Below, piece by piece: positions 54,891 to 64,000 of a stretch of 64,000 nucleotides of DNA; the stretch's first letter is position 1, and each line of letters starts with the position of its first letter. The translations under genes and the position numbers were made by a program. The stretch is from Larimichthys crocea (Eukaryota; Chordata; Actinopteri; Sciaenidae). The stretch is taken from assembly GCF_000972845.2 (NCBI RefSeq), contig NC_040017.1, positions 23,273,606 through 23,337,605 on the forward strand. The letters run 5' to 3'. The notes below the pieces were generated by a model. It ran no database searches. It saw only the letters and a list, made by a program, of their open reading frames with translations, and was not told where the DNA came from.

Positions 54891-56400
54891 GGCCTTGAAT
54901 GAATCCTCTGTGCCATGAAAACTGGGCTCACAGCTGACTGTGTCACCTTACTAATGATCAAAAACAGCACAACTTTGAGTTTTCAAGTTTGAATAGCAGC
55001 CTCCCAGTTTTAAATCCATAAATGTAGGAGTGGTGCAGTATTATTTCCAGACTGGTCCTCGCATATCAGAGACTATAGCTGCGACTTATAGAGCTTGTGC
55101 TCCTCTGACTTACCCACACCTCTCAAAATAATTACATTTCATGCAGAGATGAAAGTGAACAGGTGGCCATTTTTCTCTGCTTTCTGTGTCTCAAAGATAA
55201 ATGAGGGTTAACGTGTGTGGGAGGAATGACTAGTTTCATCACACCATGTTGTGTCATTGCACGGTTACACTACCAATGCAGATGCACACAGAGCTGCTTT
55301 TGCACTCCTTATTTTCTGGTTATTGAATAACTATGCTCACCGTCGTTATACTGAAGCTACCATAGCTTTGCACCATTTGAAAACAGACCAGTGTTGAAAA
55401 GTATTATTTGAACATTCACTTCCTGAACATAATATGTGTCTCAGTCAAGGACAGAGGCCTTGGAAATGGAGTTGCTCCCTAGGTGTGGAGGAGTGTGGCT
55501 TCCCACTGCTCCCAGAAAGTTAGGTTAGGTCAAATTCAGAAGGACAAAATAACCCACAGGCATTAATACAAATTCAGTGAACTCACAAAGCCACATCTTG
55601 GCTACACCATATATTAATTGAATTGCAGAGACTTAAATGCACATAAATGTAACAGAGAAACACACGTTCAGTCTTCAGACTACTGTAAAATAAGACTGAC
55701 TCACTGGGTTATTTTGCTGGGCCGAATCATTTCCCTCTATGACAGTAACACAGAACCCCCCTCCTGTAATCCTGCAGCTGTGTCACACCTCCGGACGTGT
55801 AGCTCATACTGTCTCAGGAACTGGAGGTGAAAGCTCACATAATCAAGTGCTCCCACTCCTTTCTCACGTAACAAACTAAGCTTGTTAAAGTTAATACTTT
55901 CCCTAAGCCCATGACTATCAACAGAGCTGCTGTCAGCCTCTCTCCCATCCTTCCTTTTTACACTAATGCCTGCAAAAACACAACCCTGCCCAACAACATT
56001 ATTCATTACATTACAAGTTCAATACATGTCTGATGCTCAGGGCTGTGATGACTATTTCTTTTCAGAAAAAAGCGCCGCTCATCATGTAAAATATGTATAA
56101 TGTGGATTTTGGATCTGGAGGGCATTTTCTTAAAACTTCAAATGTTTGACAGAATATCTGCATTATAAACTGGAGGCATTACGTCGAAAAGAAGACTGTA
56201 CAGGCAGAGAAGGTGTACTGAAAGATACCATTGAGTTGCATCATAAAAAAATGAAGGGTCTTGCATCTTTGACTTATTCAAGGGAGTAAAAGTCAGGATA
56301 TCTCAACCTCTGCAGCTCAGGTTTCGACTGTTCTTTTTGAAATTTTTGTCTTGCAAGTCTCTCAACTTTATCGAAGTACAATACTAAATCACAGGAGTAA
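54891..56400. other. intergenic, nothing recognised
   Basis: About 1.5 kb without domain-bearing open frames, RNA genes or clear repeats. Confidence 0.6.
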
Positions 56401-56721
56401 TCCTTTAAGGTCTAGTGTGTAAGATATGGGGAGCTCTATTTGCAGAACATTACCAGTGGTATACTGCACGGTACATGCAGGCAGTTGTACACCTACTCTT
56501 ACTACATCTTTCTGTTAGCACTGGGTATACGCACTTCTAAATCCCCACTGATGCTCATTATTCAGTGCATTTGTTTTTCCTAGGATGGTGTTTTCAATTT
56601 TCATGAGTGGATGAATGAAGGATTTGGAAACACTTCACTCGAAATGTATAAATATGCTGATATCTCATCCGTCTGTGGGTCAGTATTTATTGCAAAATAT
56701 GCACCTCTTCTGTGGCCAATG

Positions 56722-57339
56722 TTACTGTATTTACCGGACTATAAGCCGCAACTTTTTTCCCCACGCTTTGAACCATGCGGCTTATACAAAGATGCAGCTT
56801 TTCTATTGATTTTTCTTCAGCTGCCAGGGGGCGCTCTAACAGGAAGTGCAAAAACGAGACAAACAGGGGAAGTCAATGCAAAGACGAACACGCTGGTTTT
56901 TATTTAGCACCATTATTGAAGGCAAATTATTTTCACCCCCTCACCACCCTCATCATAGAAAGCACACGTATGATGCAGCTTTTAAGTTAAAGGCCATCAA
57001 TCGGGCTATCCAGGAAGGAAATAGAGCTGCTGCACGTGAGCTTGGCGTTAATGAATCCATGATGAGACGGGAAGAACTCATTCAATGCCAAAAGACGACA
57101 AAGGTTTCAGTGTTCAGGAGGAAGATGAATAAAGCCATCAATTACTTTTCTGTTTGGTTTGATCAGCACTTTTCCTGCCGTGTTCGGAAACAATCAGTTC
57201 AGGTGTATAATAAACATTTACGGTACAAAATCTTTCTGCGTATCCGGTAAATATCTCATTTCTCAACCTGGACATCGGCGGCTTATAGTCCGGTGCAGCT
57301 TATATTCAGGTGTGCTCTATAGTCTGGAAAATACGGTAA
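56722..57339 (+). mobile_element. pogo-type (Tc1/mariner superfamily) element, internally deleted
   Basis: Ends TTACTGTATTTACCGGACTA and TAGTCTGGAAAATACGGTAA are inverted repeats, with further inner copies of ACTATAAGCCGC. Such 'ACCGTATTTTCCGGACTATAAGCCGC' ends are widespread in fish. The inside codes for the start of a pogo-like transposase only (next entry); the DDE catalytic part is missing, so it is non-autonomous. Confidence 0.7.
56846..57250 (+). pseudogene. truncated pogo-like transposase, Brinker-type DNA-binding segment
   Basis: A 134-residue frame. Residues about 44-74 (YDAAFKLKAINRAIQEGNRA, then AARELGVNESMMRR) match the Brinker-like helix-turn-helix of pogo-family transposases. 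After MMRR the usual tryptophan/arginine helix is deleted and it runs on EELIQCQKTTK, then non-homologous sequence. No catalytic domain. The true start of the parent protein probably lay nearer the KRKHTYD stretch. Confidence 0.6.
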
Positions 57340-57774
57340 TTTTCTAAGGATTATTATTCCCTTACGTGAAGCAGCAGAAGTGAAGTGACGATGCGTAAAC
57401 ACTACAGGCCCATTTTTGTAGACCAAAGACTAAAGACTAAAACTACTACTAGTCTTTTAGCAGCTCAGTTATGCTGCAGTGCCTTTAGCTAAATACTAAT
57501 GTCAGCATGCCAACATGCTCACAATGACAATGCTACAAAAAAATCCTACACACTGGACCTTTAAGCAGAGGACTACCATTATACTATGTCATGCAGCCAT
57601 AGATTATTTAAGTTTAGTCTGTACTGCCATCACTAAACCACCAAATGCTGATATAGTGTGCTAGGCCACGAAAATCAACAAATACATTCAGCTCACACAA
57701 TATGTTGAGATCATGCTGTCCTAGCTCTGTCAATAAAAACTTAATCACGTGAAAAACACACACGCTGTACATAT

Positions 57775-58170
57775 ATATCAGTATACCCCCTCCATCAGGC
57801 AGATGATACAGTGCCCCATGCTGCAGCCTGAATAGATACAAGGACTCTGTTGTTCCCCTGCCAATAAAACTGATTAACTCAGAATGATAGTCTGGGTCTC
57901 CGCTGCACAAACACTGCTTCATATTCCTGTTCTGTCCTTTTATTCCTTTATTTATGGTAACTGGTTTTTGTACAGTAATTGGACATAATTTCTTCCCATG
58001 GTATATGTCATTAATTGCAGTTTTCTTTTCTGATATATTGTATTTTTAACCTGCAATGCTGTTTACTATGGTTTCTTAGACTGTTGTTGTGTCCTTGCTG
58101 CTGTGACTTCCACGTCTAAGACAAATTTTCCTGCAAGGGCAATAAAGTACGTTTTGATCTAATCTAATCT
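57775..58170 (+). mobile_element. LINE 3' end (L2/Rex type), 5' truncated
   Basis: Begins in a decayed ORF2 end (LNRYKDSVVPLPIKLINSE follows the family pattern 'N-R-Y-x-N-S-F-V-P'). This is followed by an AT-rich 3' UTR, then TGCTGCTGTGACTTCCACGT ... CAAGGGCAATAAAGTACG and the tandem tail ATCTAATCTAATCT. This terminal structure is typical of fish LINEs. Confidence 0.7.
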
Positions 58171-61100
58171 TCTCTTGGAATAAGCAGCTGGCAGAGGGTA
58201 AGTATTCAGAAATATTTTAATCGCTATCAGTAGTCTGACACCATGACAGCACACTATTTATTTTACTATTGAACTAGCTATAAAACCAATCTTGTGTAAC
58301 TGGTGGTTAAGACCTGCTCGCATTTTGACTTTCAAAACTTGTCCTTGGTATTAACTGCAGCCTGTCCATTTACCAGCACATCTTTAACACCTTTTGTATT
58401 ATCCACTCTGCTTCTAATTTGACAGAGTTTATTCTGTGGGGCGAAATTTCACAGGCACAATCATATTATCCTTACAGGACACTGTTGAATTATACATATA
58501 ATTGGAAATAATTAATTCGCCAGCCTTGCCAACATTCATTATCATGATTTTCTTATTCCAAATAGACAAGCAAAGAGATGACTCCAGCTGAAGAACACCT
58601 TTTGAATGCATAATGTTTAAAAATCAGTACAACCTTATTTTACTGTATCAGTTTCCCCTGGGAAAAAACAAAACAAGATTTAGACACTTCTAAAGCTTCT
58701 GTGTCTGCATCTATATCACACTTACGAGCCATGTTACACACTCGACCGAACAAACACCGCCTGTCTAATTCCTTATCCAATGTATGTGACGGAGAGGTGG
58801 GAGTGTAATTGTCAATGGTCTCGCAATAAAGAGACAACATTAAAATGCAATGAGTTATGAATGAATCTGTTTGCACTCCCAACCTGACCCCTTAGCTGAA
58901 ATTATGTAAAAAAACAAACAAACCACAAACCCTTCACTGCTTTCTGCTTGTTAGTAAAAGATTCAGTTTGGTGCACTGAATATCTGCAAGACTGAATCAA
59001 AAAGGAGGAAAATGATTCACAGAAAAACATTTTTTAAAAAGGCTATAAACATCTGTGAGGGCATATATGCCTAGTTTAAACTGTGTTGTTTTGTTTTATG
59101 TTTCTTTTATAGTGAAAATACTGTTTCACGATTGTCTCAAAATGTTTTATAGTTTGTTTAAAATGCATCAAACCGGAGAAAAAAGGTGCTATTGCTAAAT
59201 TCAGAATGCTAAAAATGCTCACAGTTGTATATTTGTTGGAGTAACAGAAAGATATTTCAGACTAAATGGTGGACTGAACAACAGAGCCATGCAGCTAACA
59301 GGGCTAAAGGAACCTGGCTTCAGTTCTACCTCACGAGATCTTCTACAGTAACTGGGTCTTATAATTGTTTTGCTTGAAGAGACCTTCATTTATTTTTGTC
59401 CCCCTGAATGGACGCAAAACAAATTGGCAACAAGTGAGAAAACCGAGTGATGATAAAATCCTCAGCTAAGCTCACTGTGACAGAGATTTGAGATGGCACT
59501 GATGGCAGCTTTTTTTCATCCGCTTCATTTTGAAGGGCCTGCTGATCACAGTGAATCCTCGGAGGAAAACGCACTCATGTTCAAACAGCCCCAAATGAAA
59601 ATTCAAAGCCCTCCAACTACTCTCTCCAGCCAGAGCTCACCGCGGCTCACACATGCTTTTATTCAAACACAGCTTTATAAATAATCATCTGGCCGTGTGA
59701 ACCCACATCTCTGGTTACAAAGTTAAAGGCAGACACTGAAATGTGATGAGAATCTGAACCTTCTGTATGGTTCATCTGTAATCTGATTAACTGCTAGAGT
59801 AGGAGAAGGAAAAACAGGTTAAATAGGTGCAAAGTGTCACCTCTTTGCTGATCTTCCAAGCTTAAGGCTGGCTCACCCACATTACAAAACATCGTGTTCA
59901 CAGTTTTCATAGGCTATTCTTTTGATGAACGTTGTTCCAATTGTGAAACTTTAAATACACAGTTTTTATGACATTCAGAAAAGTTCAACAGAGAATGAAT
60001 TCTCTAGACCGATAAGAGATTTATTTATCCTCTTCTCCAAATTTGGACAAATTTGGATCTTTTTATCATCTGAACAAATAATAAATAAACTATAAAGCCC
60101 TAACTGGATGAAATGATGATATCAAAGGGGATAAAAGGCGAAAAAAAGAAAACGGCAACAGTTCACAGAGTAATATAAATGGCTAGAATTAGATAATATA
60201 AGCGGTCTGTGATGTTTTTTGAAGCACATGATGCAAAATCCCTCCAGTGACTTAAATGCTCATCAAAGCCAAATTCATAGCTGCATAGCTGATGTTGTAA
60301 GTCAGATTTTGTCTGCAGACTGTAGTGTTGTTACCACCAAGGACACTGCAATCTTTTTTTTATGTGAAAGTTGGAATTTCTCTGGAGAGTTTGCAGTTTA
60401 AAGTTACACATTTTTTAAAGCACTATTTTTATATCTTCAGGCTAACAAAATATAAATAAAGAATTCAATATATCCACTTTAGAGTTTTAAACCTGGCGGG
60501 CGGTGCAGACAGGACATGAAGCTGCATTTCGATCTTTATGTAGGGGAATAAAATCTACGGACAGCAACAACATGAAGTGTGAAAAATTCCAGGCAAGAGA
60601 TGGAATGTTCTTTCGGGAGAAAACACAGCCATACCTTCCTTTTGGACGAGGATTAAAGAATAAGGTTCAATGCCAGACACAGTCTAACTCCACTGGGATG
60701 TTGCTGACATGCTAGAAATATTGGCGGAGCAAGCATGTTGGGCGGACCTACTTTGAATTCGGCAGTGGATTTCCCTCAGTGCAAAGCACTGTCTTACCAC
60801 CACTCATCACTCCATGTGTGGGTGAGTCCCACCAGGAATTTAACTTGTTTCCTGCAAATAGGTTACAATTCATAGGTGTGTTAGGAGATGTCTATTTGAC
60901 TTATTGCACTGCTTCAAACGCCTGAGGCTAATAGACTTTCCATGAACTCGAGTCAGCCCAGTGTGCCATTAGGACAGAGTAAATTTAGCACCACAATCGT
61001 GACAGAATCTGAGTAGAGGAACATTTTCTGTATTACAGTGTGCATTTCACAGTCGGTGACAGTAATGAGTTTTCCCATATTAAAGTTTTAAATTTTCATA

Positions 61101-62155
61101 ACATCAGTATAATTAATATCAAGCCTTTCATAATTCTCACGTTCTCCAGAGCTTCTGCGACCATTATAAAGGCAGCAGCAGTAGTTTTTTTGAGAATGAG
61201 GCATTACAGCTGCAAATTAATTTTTTAAGATGGCAAACAGCCAGGACAAAGGTTTCATTCTTCAACGGAGGCTCAAGGTGTTTGAAAGACTTTTAATAAT
61301 GGTCGGCAAATCATTAAGTCTGCCAATTAATTATCTGAGACAGTTCATTTTGTAAGAAAATAAAAGTGAAAATGAAAAGGTGGTACTAATGTTGATAAAA
61401 CCTCATTTCCACCTCATAGCTATCATCATTCTACAGGAAAGTGTTTTTGCGAGGTTGAAATGAGGCTCGGGAAACAGATAGCTTTGTCCAAAAAATGTAA
61501 CGAGGGGGTTTATGTGACTTTTAAGGTAAAGGTTGTACATTTATCTGCATGAGCAGCAGGTGGACCGTCTTAAAGACTGCGTGCTGGGTATATTCTGGGA
61601 GTAATTACAAACCTTCAGCATGCTTTGGAGAGCTTTAATGCTGTCTTTAGTTGCACCATAATGTTCATACTGTAGTTTTAGCCCCAATTAACCTTTAACA
61701 ATGTCATCATTTACACATTACTCAATCTCATTAATAGGCCTCCAATGAAACAGAAAAGCAAAAAAAATTCTCAAATAATTGTACTTTTATGTCAAAATAG
61801 AGCACATTGTACAGCATTAGTGATGCTTCTTGAAAGATACAGTATCTCCCAAAGAGGAAGTTTCTCCTCTGTAAGGTTTAGATTATTCATATGATATAAA
61901 TATACACACGTTACATCCATATTTCCAAAATGACATTAACCTCAACATGCAAATCAGTCATTAAAACACTCACATATTATGTCACGGACACACGCTCGCA
62001 TGGTCCCTCTTAATAACAGTTCGACATCAATGATACAAAAACATTTACATCTGAAGGGCAATATTTCAGTACCATGACTCCATAACACACACACAAAAGA
62101 AACAGAAACACACTCACTCACACACTCATACAGGCTAGTTGTGTGCTTGAAATTA
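58171..62155. other. intergenic and presumed 3' flank of b3glct
   Basis: About 4 kb. I see no gene, RNA gene or recognisable repeat. The part nearest 62155 presumably contains the b3glct 3' UTR. Confidence 0.55.
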
Positions 62156-63634
62156 TTATAACTCCGTCTTAGCGCCCTTGTTAAGTCCATCTGAAGTTTT
62201 TGTCACCAAGTCATCTCTAAGCCATTTGTTGAAAACAGCAACCGGGTCGATGTTCCAGTGTTTATGGAACGAGATGGGCACCTGGTGAGCTAAGAAGTCT
62301 TTGGCGTAGTCCTCTGGGCGTGCCTGAAAGGGAAGATTAAGCACAGTCATTTATATTTGGAAGCAGTCACAAGAGACTGTGTGCAAGTGCTGCAGAGAGC
62401 AGGAGTGAAGGCGTGAAAGTGCATGTACAGATATCACACACTGAAAACTTGGCGACTGAAATTATGTTTTTCGAAATTATTCTCAAACATGAGTCACTGT
62501 ATTATTTTAAAAAAACTTGCATGGAGAAACCTATAAATATATTCATTGCTATACATTAGTTAGATGATAACATTTCGAAATGTCTGAGCATATAATAATA
62601 AAATGAACAATACTTCCCCAAAACTACACCAACCTTAAATCATAATTCATGTTGCAGTTACCGATTTCGATTTTTCTGATCAGATACTTCCAACCTCACA
62701 TGGCTTGAACATGCATGTCCGTTCAAATCCATCATTCAAGGAGATAGGTGCAATACTGTCACTGCGCATTACATTTAACCTTCACACAACCAATTCTGCA
62801 ACCATCTTGACTTGTATAACAGCAAGTTACACCCATGGGAATCTCTCCAGTCTTTTACGATCCATCCCATATGACGTGAATGTGACATGATGGTGCATTT
62901 ACATCATGTCAGCAGAATGGGAAGAACAGGAAAACCTCACGTAACTGCCATTTTTTGCAATCATTTTTTTCTCCTGCAGGTCTTTTTGCCAAATGAGACA
63001 TATCGTGGCTGTCAGAAATTCACAATATCTGAATTAAAAGTACAGAGACTGAATACTAAATGATTTTTCCCCACTCTGCTCCTTGTAATTATGGAATCTA
63101 AGACATGACGCAAGGTCTAATCACTCAGAAAAATAGGATCAGTGTGTGTGCAGGGCGTCTAAATATCAGACATAAGCTGGCTGTATTATCGAAGACAGAG
63201 CTCTCTGTCTCTGGATGATGAATTTATAAAACTTGTGATGACATTTGACTCTCTTTGCACAATTCATTTATTTAGAGACACCCTGTGTCATACTGCAGAA
63301 TCTTCCCAATAACTGAACAGAGGCCTAAGAATGTCATTGTCATAAGGCCGGAACATATTTGGTATTTTCTTAAAAATAAATAAATAAAGAAGCTGTTGAC
63401 TCTTAAAACCTGTATCGGTGTCCCCACAGGTAAAAATACACATATAGAGAGAGGACACAGAGAATGTATTATAAGAGTGTGAACACAACCTGGTGGAAGA
63501 GTGGACTGTGTGTGACAGGAAGTCCGAGAGCATTGAGACACATTCCCAGCACCATGTCATCTGGCGCGTCATTGCTGTAGCACTTGCAGCCGCTGTCAAG
63601 AAGTCGGACCACAGCCTCCCTGCTGAACACCATG
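62156..63634 (-). CDS. b3glct: b3glct, beta-1,3-glucosyltransferase, last two exons (5' part outside window)
   Basis: Transfers glucose in beta-1,3 linkage to O-linked fucose on thrombospondin type 1 repeats in the ER (GT31 family; loss causes Peters-plus syndrome in humans). Exons: 63490-63634 ([20 protein letters not shown] then [20 protein letters not shown]) and 62156-62323 ([20 protein letters not shown] then [15 protein letters not shown]). They give about the last 103 residues of a protein of about 500. The GT31 acidic motif is seen as DDMVLG, followed by THSPLFHQ. The C-terminus is KTEL, an ER-retrieval-like tetrapeptide where human has REEL. Borders: acceptors GCTTCAG and CTTTCAG; donor GTTGTG. 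The first of these exons enters in phase 2, so the gene continues right of the window. Same strand as fry, as in other vertebrates. Confidence 0.93.
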
Positions 63635-64000
63635 CTGAAGCAACACAGAGAAACACACAAGATGGGTGCATAACACAGCTGATGTAGTTGTGCCAAACTG
63701 TAGAAGTTTTTCAGCTATTGTAAGGTTTACTGTGCTTTATTTATCGTGAGAGGGCGACAGAGCAGGGAGTGAAACTGCAAATCAAGCCCGACTGGGAGAT
63801 GTGGTTTTCTTGTGAATCAGCTGTGCACAACAATGATGTGACATCTCTTTGAGAAAGGGAGGCAATTACACATGAAAAAAAAAAAAAACAGATCTTAAAG
63901 ATGTCACAGGAATCGCTCATTGCCACTCAAAACAGTTTTTAGGAAATATCACTTTTGAGAAAGCCGGCAGTTGCAGTGTCACAGCAACTGAAGTGTCACA
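63635..64000 (-). other. b3glct intron (partial)
   Basis: No further b3glct exon was recognised up to the right edge. Contains a run of about 14 A near 63877. Confidence 0.7.

Larger units (their letters stand above)
56403..57564. mobile_element. composite repeat with inverted ends, holding a nested pogo element
   Basis: Left end CTTTAAGGTCTAGTGTGTAA, right end TCCTACACACTGGACCTTTAA: near-perfect inverted copies about 1.16 kb apart. These ends belong to a common percomorph repeat. The pogo-type element at 56722-57339 sits inside it. A piece near 57505 (GTCAGCATGCCAACATGCTC) resembles another common fish repeat. Confidence 0.5.

Noticed and set aside
57614..57922. 102-residue open frame (-)
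   Set aside because: Antisense to a recognisable LINE 3' end.

Overview
This looks like nuclear DNA of a bony fish, most probably a percomorph teleost. The evidence is spliced vertebrate genes with short GT-AG introns, many short microsatellites, and several repeat ends that I recognise from teleost genomes. These include a MITE-like 'GGTTGCAACTAATGAT' family, 3' ends of L2/Rex-type LINEs, a pogo-type element and a hAT-like MITE. The gene order fits the vertebrate block b3glct - rxfp2 - fry (human 13q12-q13). All three are on the minus strand here.

Left half (1-32935): 51 consecutive coding exons of fry (protein furry homolog). I followed it exon by exon with GT/AG borders and matching phases. 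The exons add up to 7392 nt, or 2464 codons, with no break in frame. The gene starts at 32935 and runs off the left edge, so roughly the last fifth of the protein is outside. Introns 1 and 2 are large (about 5.0 and 4.3 kb). The rest are short.

Upstream of fry (29-42 kb): three stretches on the same strand look like extra 5' exons. The best is 36609-36932, which can splice to fry exon 2 in phase and would give fry a longer, basic N-terminus. A start-codon exon at about 42.1 kb and an ATG exon at 29348-29408 are weaker candidates. A CTG12 run lies in the presumed fry 5' leader.

43.1-44.8 kb: decayed GPCR sequence on the minus strand. Its best piece resembles TM6 of relaxin receptor 2, exactly where rxfp2 is expected. 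It appears to be a dead or dying rxfp2.

50.1-51.9 kb, plus strand: an intronless coiled-coil gene with its own TATA box. It has about 67-residue internal repeats and a 69-bp repeat array near the C-terminus, where single-base deletions break the frame. A poly(A) tract follows. It has no counterpart in the ancestral block and I do not recognise the family. It is the most novel item here.

52-62 kb: mostly transposon debris and unremarkable intergenic DNA. This includes a hAT-like MITE, two LINE 3' ends, and a pogo-type element with a Brinker-like DNA-binding segment inside a second repeat.

Right edge: the last two exons of b3glct (ER beta-1,3-glucosyltransferase of O-fucosylated thrombospondin repeats), ending in an ER-retrieval-like KTEL. 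The gene enters from the right. I saw no tRNA, rRNA or CRISPR. Exon borders were assigned by eye and may be off by a few bases.
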